64,000 nucleotides of DNA from DATKPA01 sp051955985. Lineage in GTDB: Bacteria; Planctomycetota; Phycisphaerae; WQYP01. The stretch lies in contig JBQCGD010000170.1 in NCBI GenBank assembly GCA_051955985.1, forward strand, positions 1-64,000, in the 5' to 3' direction. The notes under the pieces are model-generated. The model worked only from the letters and a program-made list of their open reading frames with translations. It was not told the DNA's origin and made no database searches. Positions within the stretch are counted from its first letter, which is position 1; each line of letters opens with the position of its first letter. Positions 25,635-34,920 of this stretch are shown piece after piece. The position numbers were made by a program, and so were the translations under genes.

Positions 25635-26756
25635 ATGACGATCGCAACACCGCACGTTTCTGAAGAGTCTCCCGCTGTTTCGCAGTCATTGAACATCGTG
25701 GTCATCGGGTTGGCGATCACGAGTTCCTGGGGAAACGGCCACGCGACAACCTATCGCTCGTTGATTCGCGAACTGCGGCGCCGCGGTCACCAGGTTCTGT
25801 TCCTCGAATGCGATCGCCCCTGGTACCGGGACAATCGCGACATGCCGAACCCTCCCTTCTGCCGCACGGAGATATATAAGGATACTCTGGATCTTAAGAG
25901 TCGATTCGCCGCCGATGTGCGGGATGCCGACGTGGTAATTGTCGGCTCTTACGTGGCCGATGGAATCGCCATCGGTGAATGGGTGACGGCGACCGCAAAA
26001 GGAGTGACCGGCTTTTACGACATCGACACGCCGGTGACGCTCGCAAAGCTGGGACGCGGGGAAATCGATTATCTCTCGCCGGCGCTCATCGCTCGCTACG
26101 ACCTTTACCTCTCTTTCACGGGCGGGCCGACCCTCCGCCGACTCGAAGGCAAATACGGTTCCCCCCGCGCGTTGCCCCTCTATTGCTCCGTCGATCCCGA
26201 GTTGTACTTTCCGGAGCATGCCCCCGTGGAGTATGACTTTGGGTATCTCGGAACCTACTCCGGTGATCGCCAGCCCACGGTCGAACGGCTCTTATGTGCA
26301 CCGGCGCGAAACTGGCCTCAAGGCAGGTTTGTTGTAGCGGGCCCGCAATATCCCGATTCGCTGCACTGGCCGGCGAACGTCCACCGGATAACGCACCTGC
26401 CGCCCGCGGAACATCGGGCCTTTTACAACTCGCAGCGGTTCACGCTCAACGTGACGCGGGTCGACATGATTCGCGCCGGATACTCCCCGTCCGTCCGCCT
26501 CTTCGAAGCGGCTGCGTGCGGAGTCCCCATCATTTCGGACTGGTGGGAGGGGATCGATACCTTCTTTGCAATTGCCAAGGAGATTCTCATCGCGCCGACC
26601 ACTGCCGACGCTGTCTGGTACCTGCGCGAAATGCCCGAACACGTCCGCCGCGACGTGGGCAACCGCGCCAGGACGAAGGTGCTGTCGCACCACACGGCGG
26701 CACACCGGGCGGAAGAATTGGAACGCTATTTACTCGAAGCGATCAAGCATGCATGA
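25635..26756 (+). CDS. CgeB-like glycosyltransferase (3)
   Basis: 373 residues. Motifs SSWGNGHATTYRSLIREL, GFYDIDTPVTL, FGYLGTYSGDRQPTVERLL and SPSVRLFEAAACGVPIISD. Very similar in layout to copy 4 at 32124 (FYDLDTPVTLDR, SYLGTFAADRQ, SGRLFEAAACGCPVLSD), so these two are the closest pair. A GAGGGG site precedes the ATG. Confidence 0.82.
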   Translation: MTIATPHVSEESPAVSQSLNIVVIGLAITSSWGNGHATTYRSLIRELRRRGHQVLFLECDRPWYRDNRDMPNPPFCRTEIYKDTLDLKSRFAADVRDADVVIVGSYVADGIAIGEWVTATAKGVTGFYDIDTPVTLAKLGRGEIDYLSPALIARYDLYLSFTGGPTLRRLEGKYGSPRALPLYCSVDPELYFPEHAPVEYDFGYLGTYSGDRQPTVERLLCAPARNWPQGRFVVAGPQYPDSLHWPANVHRITHLPPAEHRAFYNSQRFTLNVTRVDMIRAGYSPSVRLFEAAACGVPIISDWWEGIDTFFAIAKEILIAPTTADAVWYLREMPEHVRRDVGNRARTKVLSHHTAAHRAEELERYLLEAIKHA

Positions 26757-26769
26757 AAGGAGCAGGACC

Positions 26770-27243
26770 ATGGCCAAATCAAAGAGCAGTTCGAGGCGCT
26801 CTCAGTCGCGATCCAGTACTGGAGGGCGATCGAAAGCCGCGAACTCCGGCTCGCGTTCGAGCGGGCGTTCCAGTGCCCGTTCGGGCGGGCGAACCTCGCG
26901 CAGCGCAAAGCGGACGACCGACCACGAGGAAATTCGACGCTGGGTGGAAGAGCACGGCGGGCGGCCCGCGACGGTGCGCGGCACCGAGCGCGGAGGCGAA
27001 GAGGCGGGCCTCTTGCGCATTGATTTCCCCGGCGGCGCTGGCCCTGAGTCGCTTGAAACGATTGAGTGGGATGAGTTCTTTGATAAGTTTGAGGAATCCA
27101 ACCTGGCGTTCCTGTACCAGGAATCGAAACGCGGCGATCCTTCCCGATTCACAAAATTTGTGTCGCGTTCACCCGGGGAAGTTGCGAAAGGACGCACCAG
27201 AACGAAATCGCGTTCCTCAAGGCGGCGCAATCCGAAGGATTGA
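26770..27243 (+). CDS. Small protein with Ser/Arg/Gly-rich basic N-terminus
   Basis: 157 residues from ATG 26770 (AGGAGCAGG upstream). Residues 1-47 are almost only Ser, Arg, Gly, Lys and Ala, so disordered and strongly basic. Residues 48-135 are a compact domain with HEEIRRWVEEHGGRPATVRG, LRIDFPGG and ETIEWDEFFDKFEESNLAFL. I have seen this domain in small bacterial proteins sometimes mislabelled as glucan branching enzyme; its function is not known. The tail is basic again. The composition suggests nucleic-acid or polyanion binding, including possibly the acidic glycan itself. Confidence 0.75.
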   Translation: MAKSKSSSRRSQSRSSTGGRSKAANSGSRSSGRSSARSGGRTSRSAKRTTDHEEIRRWVEEHGGRPATVRGTERGGEEAGLLRIDFPGGAGPESLETIEWDEFFDKFEESNLAFLYQESKRGDPSRFTKFVSRSPGEVAKGRTRTKSRSSRRRNPKD

Positions 27244-27261
27244 GCCGTTGCCATCGCGGCG

Positions 27262-29190
27262 TTACGCCCTTCTCAATGGTTCGACCGCCCGCGGCAGGGG
27301 CCGCGGCGCCGTTCTTCCCGCGGGATGTAGCAGCGTCTCAAGAAGCGTTACCTGCGATTGGAGCGATTCCACCAGCGCCTCAATTGGCGGCGCCGGCTCA
27401 GACGCAGTGAACATCGCGTGATACTTGCCCCGAAGCGCCATGAGTTGGAGGTGTGTGCCCTGTTCCACGATGCGACCGGCTTCCATCATGAAAATCTGAT
27501 CGCAGTCAGTGACTGTCGAGAGACGGTGGCTGACCAGGATGATGGTGCGCGTGCCTTTCATCTGCTTCAGCCGCTCCGTGACGACGCGCTCATGATGCGG
27601 GTCGAGCGCGGAGGTGGGTTCGTCCAGGATCATGATGGGGGCATTTGTCAGCAGGGCGCGTGCAATCGAAATGCGCTGCCGCTGGCCTCCGGAGAGATTG
27701 GCGGCGTTCTCCGTCAGCAGCGTTTGATATCCCTGCGGAAGTTTTTCGATGAACTCCGCGGCGCCCGCCAGTTCCGCCGCGGCACGAATCTCCGCCATCG
27801 GAACGCCTGGGCGGCCGTACGCAATGTTCTCCGCTACCGTCGTGGGAAGCAGGACCGATTCCTGCAGAACCAGCGCAATGTGCCTGCGGAGATCAGCGAT
27901 TTTGATGTTGCAGGCATCAATCCCATCGAGTTGAAGCGATCCCGCAGTGGGGTCATAGAAACGCGGAAGAAGATTGAGCAGCGTCGATTTGCCCACACCG
28001 GAAGCGCCCACGAAGGCGACCATCTGCCCCGGATGAATGCAAACATCCAGGCCGTTCAGGATCTTCTTGCTCGTGTCATGGTTGTACGCAAAGTGCAGGT
28101 TGCGAAGGGTGAGAGTGCGGGCCTGGCGCGGCAGCGAAACGGCCATCGGACAGTCCGTAATCTCGATGTCCCGATCCAGAATTTCGAATACCCGCTCCGC
28201 GCCGGCGGCGGCATTCTGCATCGTGGCGCCCGCACCCGTGAGTTTGCACAGGGGATCCCACAAAAGACCAAGGTAGGAAGTGAAGACCAGCAGATCGCCC
28301 AGCGTCATTCCATGGTGCGTGGCATTGGGAGCGAACTGGTCCCGCCACACAAGGTAGCCGCCGTAGCCGAAAACCAGCGATCCGCCGAGCCCCAGGATCG
28401 TGCCGACAATGAGCCAATACGCAACTTCCTGCCAGTGCAGCTTGAACCATGCGTGGATGCACTTGGTGATGGAGCCGCGAAAACTGGTGAATTCGTCCGA
28501 CTCACGTCCAAACGCTTGAACAAGCGCTATCTGCGAAAGCGATCGTTGCGCGGCCGTCGTGAATTCTGCATCCCGATCCTTGCAGGCGAGCGATTCTTGT
28601 TTCAGCCGCCGGCCATAGTAAACGTTCGCCGCCGCAAGGAGGGGCGTGATCGAAAGCGCCAGCGTTGTCAGCGGCAGGGAACGCGTGCCGAGAATAATGG
28701 CCATCACCACAAGGGTCACGACCGCCACGCCGGTGGAGATGACGGTTTGCAGAATCGCTTGCGGGCCCAGCGTGTCGTTCGTGAGGCGATAGAGAGCGTC
28801 CCCTTGCGGCTGGTTGCGGTGATAGTGGAGGTGAAGGGCCTGGAGCTTTCGAAAGAGATCGCACCGAACCCGCATCAGGCCATTGTAGTTGATGTGATTG
28901 GTCAGGAGGTTCCGCGTCATCGTGAGAAGGTCCCCAATGAGCTTGAACAACAGGGTCGCGACAGCCAGGGCGATGACTTGATGAACCTGCGAGTGCGGGA
29001 GCATCGTGAGGAACAGATGGTGGATGCCCGTGGTGTTCGGCGTCAACGTGAGGACGGAATCCACGAGGATCGCCATCGGCCAAGCTGCAATCAGGGACAG
29101 GGCGGTCTGCAGCGCAATCGTCCCGAGCAGCGCGGCGACCAGTCGGCGATCCGCCTTGAAATAACGAAGAGAACGGCGATAGAGCGTCAT
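27262..29190 (-). CDS. ABC exporter (fused membrane and ATPase domains, MsbA/LipA-like)
   Basis: 642 residues from ATG 29190; the frame continues upstream but that part is not protein-like. Six transmembrane helices in the first about 320 residues, then the ATPase with Walker A GASGVGKST, signature LSGGQRQR, Walker B IMILDEP and the H-loop VSHR. A homodimeric exporter of lipid-linked glycan or hydrophobic substrate is likely. It is the only - strand gene in the glycan cluster, convergent with the Ser/Arg-rich gene (18 bases) and divergent from the barrel gene at 29370. Confidence 0.9.
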   Translation of the reverse strand: MTLYRRSLRYFKADRRLVAALLGTIALQTALSLIAAWPMAILVDSVLTLTPNTTGIHHLFLTMLPHSQVHQVIALAVATLLFKLIGDLLTMTRNLLTNHINYNGLMRVRCDLFRKLQALHLHYHRNQPQGDALYRLTNDTLGPQAILQTVISTGVAVVTLVVMAIILGTRSLPLTTLALSITPLLAAANVYYGRRLKQESLACKDRDAEFTTAAQRSLSQIALVQAFGRESDEFTSFRGSITKCIHAWFKLHWQEVAYWLIVGTILGLGGSLVFGYGGYLVWRDQFAPNATHHGMTLGDLLVFTSYLGLLWDPLCKLTGAGATMQNAAAGAERVFEILDRDIEITDCPMAVSLPRQARTLTLRNLHFAYNHDTSKKILNGLDVCIHPGQMVAFVGASGVGKSTLLNLLPRFYDPTAGSLQLDGIDACNIKIADLRRHIALVLQESVLLPTTVAENIAYGRPGVPMAEIRAAAELAGAAEFIEKLPQGYQTLLTENAANLSGGQRQRISIARALLTNAPIMILDEPTSALDPHHERVVTERLKQMKGTRTIILVSHRLSTVTDCDQIFMMEAGRIVEQGTHLQLMALRGKYHAMFTASEPAPPIEALVESLQSQVTLLETLLHPAGRTAPRPLPRAVEPLRRA

Positions 29191-29369
29191 CAACTCTTCC
29201 CTGAGAAAAAGTGGACCAGCGCGGGCGTCCGTGCCTCGAGCGTCGCAAACAGCACAAGGGTGGCTGGCTGTTCTCATGGAAAACGTGGGGCCGCCCGATG
29301 CCGTTCCCGCATTGGCTGCAGCGAAATTCGCTTCTCCGGAAGTATCGACGTGCGAATGGGGGCCAATGC

Positions 29370-30788
29370 GTGCTAAAGGGCCTGCAGCGATGTCTTTGTG
29401 GGTTCCTTGCCGTACTTTTACTGGCGGGGTGGAACGGTTGCGCCAATGAAAACGCCTGCGCAAACGCGGGTCGAATTCTCGCTCGCAGTTGGCAGGGCAC
29501 GTCCTTCCAGCAAATGGATGTCGGGCTCTGCGAGGATTACCCAAGCAGGGCACGGAGCCTTGCCCGCGCCCGCCACGACCTGGAGGTGTGCCGCAGCACT
29601 GGCGCAAAAGTGCTGCGAATCGCCTTCAGTTGGCTCGAAATGGAACACCAGCCGGGGACCGTGGATTTTTCGTTCTGGGATGCTTTCGTCACGATGGCCA
29701 CCGACGAGTTCCACATCCGGCTCATCCCCTATGTGTGCTACACCCCCAGGTGGGCTGCTCCACCAGGCGCCGGCGACGGATTTTGGCATTCGCCTCCCCG
29801 AGATCCGGAAATGTTCGGGCAGTTCATGCGGATCCTGGTACGTCATTACAAATCTCGCATTCACTCCTGGGAGTTGTGGAACGAGCCGGACAATCCCGCC
29901 TACTGGACCGGCACCGTGGAGGACTACGCCCGCCTCGTCAAGGCGGGCTCCCGCGCGGTGCGCGAGGAGGATCCGGTGGCCAAGGTGGTGCTGGGGGGAA
30001 TTGCGGGAACCGTCTCGTTCGTTGCCCGGCTCTTTCGAGAACAACACATCGCGCCGGCCATTGATGTGGTCAATGCCCATGCGTATTACGAAACCTGGAA
30101 CGAAGACGCGATTGAGCGGATCCCGGAATACGTGGGAAAAATCGCAGATGTCATCGCGCAATGGGGAAGCCGGCAGCGTATCTGGCTCGCCGAAGTGGGG
30201 TACAGCGACTTTCGAAAATCCGGCGGATATGTCTCGGAGCAGTATGTCTCGCGCTTTGCGTTCGAGCACACCGCAGCTTTTCAGGGAGACGTGATACTGC
30301 GCGCCGCCGCCCTGGCGCGGAGCACAAATAAGGTGGATGTCTTCGCCTGGTATCGAATCAATGATCTTCCCGAAAGCCAGGAAGTGATTGGAGACGTCAA
30401 CAACCTGCACCTGGGAATCATGGATGTCCACGGCGCGGAGAAGCCCGGTGTCTCCGCGTTCCGGGAGACCGTTCAACTCTTCGGCGCGAAGGAGGCGTGC
30501 GTCGATGATCAAATCGCGGTGGTCCGGCGGTTGGCCGGTGGCGGAGAGTTACACGCCTTCCTCGGTGCGCGCTCAACTCTGACAATTATCGGATGGGAGC
30601 GCGTTTCTTTGAGCGGCGAAGGGCGACGAAACGGGGAGGAACAAGCAGGTGCGGAGGAGCGAGCAGTGGTCATTATGCCGAGCGCTGGCGCGAGCGGGAC
30701 GAAGTGCGTTGCGATGGGATTAAGCCGAAATCACATCCAAGTTGTGCATTTGCGCCTCAACGGGATTTTTCCACGCGGAACCCGTTGA
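29370..30788 (+). CDS. Glycosidase-like TIM barrel protein, probable lipoprotein or exported
   Basis: I place the start at GTG 29370, giving 472 residues; ATG 29298 is an alternative. The first about 25 residues look like an export signal (KGLQRCLCGFLAVLLLAG) ending at a Cys (WNGC), possibly a loose lipobox. The barrel follows with STGAKVLRIAFSWLEME, the acid/base Glu in HSWELWNEPDN and the nucleophile Glu in IWLAEVGYSD. This layout fits clan GH-A, most like GH39 or related xylosidases. A C-terminal beta-sandwich-like part (about 370-472) follows. Both catalytic Glu are kept, unlike in the fusion protein at 19075. It may trim or hydrolyse the exported polymer. Confidence 0.78.
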   Translation: MLKGLQRCLCGFLAVLLLAGWNGCANENACANAGRILARSWQGTSFQQMDVGLCEDYPSRARSLARARHDLEVCRSTGAKVLRIAFSWLEMEHQPGTVDFSFWDAFVTMATDEFHIRLIPYVCYTPRWAAPPGAGDGFWHSPPRDPEMFGQFMRILVRHYKSRIHSWELWNEPDNPAYWTGTVEDYARLVKAGSRAVREEDPVAKVVLGGIAGTVSFVARLFREQHIAPAIDVVNAHAYYETWNEDAIERIPEYVGKIADVIAQWGSRQRIWLAEVGYSDFRKSGGYVSEQYVSRFAFEHTAAFQGDVILRAAALARSTNKVDVFAWYRINDLPESQEVIGDVNNLHLGIMDVHGAEKPGVSAFRETVQLFGAKEACVDDQIAVVRRLAGGGELHAFLGARSTLTIIGWERVSLSGEGRRNGEEQAGAEERAVVIMPSAGASGTKCVAMGLSRNHIQVVHLRLNGIFPRGTR

Positions 30789-30860
30789 GCTCGCACGTGG
30801 AATGCACAAAGGCATACTCATTGCTCAGGTTACGATGAATCATTGTGGGAGTCATCGCGC

Positions 30861-32066
30861 ATGGCAGATAAGAAAGTCCGGGTTGCGATCGTCGGGGTTG
30901 GCAATTGTGCGTCGTCGCTCGTGCAGGGCGTGCAATTCTATAGAAACGCAAGAGAAGAAGAGTTCGTCCCGGGATTGATGCACGTCAATCTCGCAGGATA
31001 TCACGTGGGAGATATCGAGTTCTGCGCCGCTTTTGATGTGGCGGACACGAAGGTGGGGAAAGATCTGGCGGAAGCCATCTTCGAGCGGCCGAACAACACA
31101 TATCGCTTTTCACAGGTTCCTAGGACCGACGTTCCGCTGATGCGTGGCCCGACGATGGATGGAATCGGCAAATACCTGAAGGAAGCAGTGCGTGAATCCG
31201 CTGCAGCTCCGGTCGACGTGGCAAAGGTGCTTCGTGAATCTCGCGCCGACGTCGTGGTGATCTACCTGCCTGTGGGTTCCGAACGCGCCGCCGTATGGTA
31301 CGCCGAACGTGCACTCGAAGCCGGGTGCGGCGTCGTCAACTGCATCCCGGTATTCATCGCCTCCCGCGGCGGCATGGCCAGGCGGTTCGAAGAGCGGCGA
31401 TTGCCCATTATCGGCGACGATATCAAGAGCCAGGTCGGGGCAACAATCACGCATCGCGTGCTGACGCACCTTTTCCGTGAGCGCGGCGTCAAACTGGAAC
31501 GAACCTATCAGCTCAATTTCGGCGGGAACACGGATTTTATGAACATGCTCGAACGCGAGCGGCTCGAATCGAAGAAGATTTCAAAGACAAACGCGGTAAC
31601 CAGCCAGCTTGATTATGAAATGGCCGACGGGACGGCGCACGTCGGTCCGTCGGATTATGTGCCCTGGCTGGAGGATCGGAAGTTCTGCTACATCCGCATG
31701 GAGGGGACGACGTTCGGCAACGTGCCGCTGTCGTGCGAGCTGAAGTTGGAAGTGTGGGACTCCCCGAATTCGGCCGGGGTTGTGATTGATGCAGTGCGAT
31801 GCGCAAAGCTGGCGATGGATCGAGGCGTCGGCGGAGCGCTGATCGGGCCGGCGAGCTATTTCATGAAGTCGCCGCCGGTGCAGTTCAGTGACGCCGAAGC
31901 ACATGAGCGGGTGGAGGCGTTTATTTCCGGTGGAAGTCCCGCCGAGGCGCGGAGTGCAACCGCTCCGCGAAATCCCAAGGAACAGGTCGAAACGGAACGC
32001 GTTGAGACGGTGGCGGGCACCAGTGCGAACGGGCGTGCCGTTGTAAACCGGGGACGATCTGTGTGA
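30861..32066 (+). CDS. ino1: Inositol-3-phosphate synthase
   Basis: Converts glucose-6-phosphate to 1L-myo-inositol 3-phosphate with NAD. 401 residues from ATG 30861. N-terminal VAIVGVGNCASSLVQG nucleotide motif; conserved IIGDDIKSQVGATITHR; and LNFGGNTDFMNMLERERLES, the hallmark of the actinobacterial/archaeal-type enzyme. A 40-residue polar C-terminal extension is unusual. Its place among glycosyltransferases suggests inositol (or inositol phosphate) is part of the product or its lipid anchor. Confidence 0.9.
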   Translation: MADKKVRVAIVGVGNCASSLVQGVQFYRNAREEEFVPGLMHVNLAGYHVGDIEFCAAFDVADTKVGKDLAEAIFERPNNTYRFSQVPRTDVPLMRGPTMDGIGKYLKEAVRESAAAPVDVAKVLRESRADVVVIYLPVGSERAAVWYAERALEAGCGVVNCIPVFIASRGGMARRFEERRLPIIGDDIKSQVGATITHRVLTHLFRERGVKLERTYQLNFGGNTDFMNMLERERLESKKISKTNAVTSQLDYEMADGTAHVGPSDYVPWLEDRKFCYIRMEGTTFGNVPLSCELKLEVWDSPNSAGVVIDAVRCAKLAMDRGVGGALIGPASYFMKSPPVQFSDAEAHERVEAFISGGSPAEARSATAPRNPKEQVETERVETVAGTSANGRAVVNRGRSV

Positions 32067-32123
32067 GGGAGCGGCGGCGGAACCCGGAGTCACAGGGGCA
32101 CAAATCACGCACAGAGGACGACG

Positions 32124-33266
32124 ATGAAACTGGTGATCTTTGGATTGACGGTGAGTTCGTCGTGGGGAAACGGTCATGCAACCTTGTGGCGGTCCCTGAT
32201 CCGCGCGCTCGGCCGAATGGGCCATGAAGTTGTTTTTTTTGAGAAGGATGTGCCCTACTATGCGGCGCACCGAGATCTCCTTGCGCTCGAGCGGGGGCAA
32301 TTAGTTCTGTATCCGACATGGGATGCAGTGCGCGAAATTGCACAACAGCATCTGGACGATGCGGATGTGGGGATGGCGACGTCGTACTGCCCGGACGGGC
32401 CCACGGCAAGCGAACTGGTGCTCGAGAGCGGCGCCCGGGTGAAAGCGTTCTATGACCTGGATACGCCGGTAACGTTGGATCGAGTAAGCGCCGGGGAACG
32501 CGTGGACTATCTGCCTGAGGGTGGACTGGGGGCGTTCGACATCGTGTTGTCGTTTACGGGAGGCAAGGCACTCGGAGCACTGCAACGCGTGCTCGGGGCG
32601 CGTCGAGTCGCAGCGCTCTACGGAAGCGTGGACTCGGCCGTGCATCGCCCTGTTCCTGCAAACGAAGCATTTCGCGCAGACTTGTCTTACCTGGGCACCT
32701 TTGCCGCCGATCGGCAGCGGGCCCTGCAGCAACTCTTCATAGATGCCGCGCGACGAACGCCGGAGCGGAGGTTCGTCCTCGCGGGAGCACAGTACCCGGA
32801 GGCCTTTCCCTGGACGGACAACATCTATTTCGTCCGCCATTTGCCCCCGGGCGACCATCCCTCATTCTTTGCGGCATCGCGCTTGACGCTCAATGTGACA
32901 CGCCGCGCGATGGCGGAGTACGGCCATTGCCCCTCCGGCCGCCTGTTCGAGGCCGCCGCGTGCGGGTGTCCCGTGTTAAGTGATACCTGGGAGGGATTGG
33001 ACGAATTCTTCGCGCCTGGGCGGGAGATCGTGCTCGCCCGGACAACCGAGGACGCCATGGCCGCCGTGGAAATGACCGATGCGGAACTGCGGCGCATTGC
33101 ACAGGCGGCACGCGATCGTGTGATGGCGGCACATACCGGGGAAATGCGTGCACACGAGATGTTCGCGTTGCTGCAAAACGCTCGCGCTACAATCCCGGCG
33201 CTTCGCGCGACGGCTGGTGTCGCGGGCGGGGTTATGGATGAAGGGAGTGAAGCATGTGGGGTGTAA
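32124..33266 (+). CDS. CgeB-like glycosyltransferase (4)
   Basis: 380 residues, GAGGA six bases before the ATG. SSSWGNGHATLWRSLIRALG, FYDLDTPVTLDR, SYLGTFAADRQRALQQLF and SGRLFEAAACGCPVLSD place it next to copy 3. It overlaps the next gene by 13 bases, so the two are coupled. Confidence 0.82.
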   Translation: MKLVIFGLTVSSSWGNGHATLWRSLIRALGRMGHEVVFFEKDVPYYAAHRDLLALERGQLVLYPTWDAVREIAQQHLDDADVGMATSYCPDGPTASELVLESGARVKAFYDLDTPVTLDRVSAGERVDYLPEGGLGAFDIVLSFTGGKALGALQRVLGARRVAALYGSVDSAVHRPVPANEAFRADLSYLGTFAADRQRALQQLFIDAARRTPERRFVLAGAQYPEAFPWTDNIYFVRHLPPGDHPSFFAASRLTLNVTRRAMAEYGHCPSGRLFEAAACGCPVLSDTWEGLDEFFAPGREIVLARTTEDAMAAVEMTDAELRRIAQAARDRVMAAHTGEMRAHEMFALLQNARATIPALRATAGVAGGVMDEGSEACGV

Positions 33267-34108
33267 TTCCTGCTGCAGGAATTGGGAGCCGAATCCAGCC
33301 CCTGGCGTTTTCCAAGGAATTGTTGCCGGTCGGTGCCCGGCTCGAAGCCGGAACGGAGCGGCCCCGGGCGGTGTGCGAATACTTGATCGACCGCATGCTG
33401 CTGGCCGGGGTGAACAAGATTTGCTTCGTCATCTCGCCGGGGAAATCCGACATCGTCGAATATTTCGGCGCGCGGGTGAGCTCCCGGGCGGGGGCGGCAG
33501 ATTTGTGCTACGTAATTCAGCCCGGTGCGGGCGGGCTCTGCGATGCATTGTTTCGCGCGATTCCGCTGATCGGCGGCGAAGAAGAGGTTGTCATCGGACT
33601 TCCGGATACGATCTGGTTCCCGGAAAATGGCCTGCAGGCGCTCCCCGCAGGCGTCTTGGCGTTCTTGCTCTTCCCCGTCGATCGTCCGGAGCTGTTCGAT
33701 GCGGTCATCACTGCAGACGGCCAAGGGGAGGAGATCCGGGAAATACAGGTGAAGCAGCCGGCGGCCGGTTCGAACTGGATCTGGGGCGCCTTTCGTATGC
33801 CGGCACAGGTCTTCAACGAACTATATAACTTGTGGCTGGAGCCCGCGCGCGGCGATGAATACATCGGCACGCTCGTGAATGCTTATCTGGGCAATGGGGG
33901 GCGGGCTGTCGGGGTGCGGGCGGGCGAAGCCTACGTGGATGTGGGAACGCTGCACGGATACCGCAATGCGATTCAGCTCCTGGCAGGGCGGCCGGCCAGC
34001 GGCGAAGGCTGGGTGATCGACGCAAAGCGGCGGGGCCGCGATCAACACAAGAAACCACGAATGCATGAAGAACCGCGAAGAGAATTCCAAAACTTGGATC
34101 GGGGTTGA
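33254..34108 (+). CDS. Nucleotidyltransferase (sugar-1-phosphate type)
   Basis: 284 residues of the NTP_transferase fold: GVIPAAGIGSRIQPLAFSKELLPV is the nucleotide-binding and Lys-containing signature (read here as the two pieces IPAAGIGSRIQP and SKELLPV). The metal Asp is in IGLPDTIW and the C-terminal AYVDVGTLHGYRNAI is typical of glucose-1-phosphate thymidylyl/uridylyltransferases. It should make the NDP-sugar (or NDP-inositol-like) donor for the neighbouring glycosyltransferases. The last about 25 residues are basic and may be non-essential. Confidence 0.85.
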   Translation: MWGVIPAAGIGSRIQPLAFSKELLPVGARLEAGTERPRAVCEYLIDRMLLAGVNKICFVISPGKSDIVEYFGARVSSRAGAADLCYVIQPGAGGLCDALFRAIPLIGGEEEVVIGLPDTIWFPENGLQALPAGVLAFLLFPVDRPELFDAVITADGQGEEIREIQVKQPAAGSNWIWGAFRMPAQVFNELYNLWLEPARGDEYIGTLVNAYLGNGGRAVGVRAGEAYVDVGTLHGYRNAIQLLAGRPASGEGWVIDAKRRGRDQHKKPRMHEEPRREFQNLDRG

Positions 34109-34110
34109 TA

Positions 34111-34887
34111 ATGACGACGCTGGAAGACAGGGACCTGGGAAGAGAGGAAATCGAACGGCGAGTTCGCGAACTCGGCCCGTGGTTTCACAATATCGATCTT
34201 GGCGGCGTGAAAACCGCGCCGGGCCACTTTCTCGGGGATTACCCGAATATCAAATACAGGGGCTTCCGCGATGCGCTGCCGTCCGATCTGACTGGTCAAT
34301 CCGTGCTGGATATCGGATGCAATGCGGGCTTCTATTCCATTGAGATGAAGAAGCGCGGGGCAGCGCGGGTCGTCGGCATCGATTCAGATGATCGATATCT
34401 CGCGCAGGCTGCGTTTGCCGCGAAGGTGCGCGGATTTTCGGATATCGAATTTCGCAAGCTGTCGGTGTACGACGTCGGCGCGCTTCGGGAGCGCTTCGAT
34501 GTCGTCCTCTTCATGGGGGTCCTGTATCATCTGCGGCATCCACTGCTGGCCCTCGACCTGATTCACGACACCGTCGCCAAGGACCTGCTGGTGTTTCAGT
34601 CGATGCAGCGCGGCAGCACCGAAGTGGGGGAGGTGGCGCCCGATTACAACTTCTGGCAGACGGAGATGTTCGAACGTCCCGAGTGGCCGAAGATGTGCTT
34701 CATCGAACACAAATACGCGGAAGATCCAACCAACTGGTGGGTGCCAAACCGGGCCTGCGTGGAAGCGATGCTGCGCAGTTCGGGATTCAAGATCATTGCG
34801 CATCCCGAGTTGGAGGTCTACGTGTGCCGGTGGAAAGAGATGGAGGAGCCGCCGGAAGGTCCGCGGGCCGTGTACCCGAGGAAGTAA
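34111..34887 (+). CDS. SAM-dependent methyltransferase
   Basis: 258 residues. Class I fold with motif I VLDIGCNAGFYSIEM, acidic loop VVGIDSDDRYL and VLFMGVLYHLRHPLLAL. The start region WFHNIDLGGVKTAPGH resembles the CmoB-like carboxy-SAM group, but the partners here point to a sugar or glycan O-methyltransferase. ATG 34111 lies two bases after the upstream stop. The stop at 34887 is followed in the same frame, 11 codons on, by the start of the permuted barrel. Confidence 0.83.
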   Translation: MTTLEDRDLGREEIERRVRELGPWFHNIDLGGVKTAPGHFLGDYPNIKYRGFRDALPSDLTGQSVLDIGCNAGFYSIEMKKRGAARVVGIDSDDRYLAQAAFAAKVRGFSDIEFRKLSVYDVGALRERFDVVLFMGVLYHLRHPLLALDLIHDTVAKDLLVFQSMQRGSTEVGEVAPDYNFWQTEMFERPEWPKMCFIEHKYAEDPTNWWVPNRACVEAMLRSSGFKIIAHPELEVYVCRWKEMEEPPEGPRAVYPRK

Positions 34888-34920
34888 GAGTTATCAGGCC
34901 GAAGTGGGCAGGTAGAACGT

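Noticed and set aside
29191..29607. N-terminal extension of the ABC exporter
   Set aside because: Composition is unlike protein, and it overlaps the divergent barrel gene; the first membrane helix follows ATG 29190.
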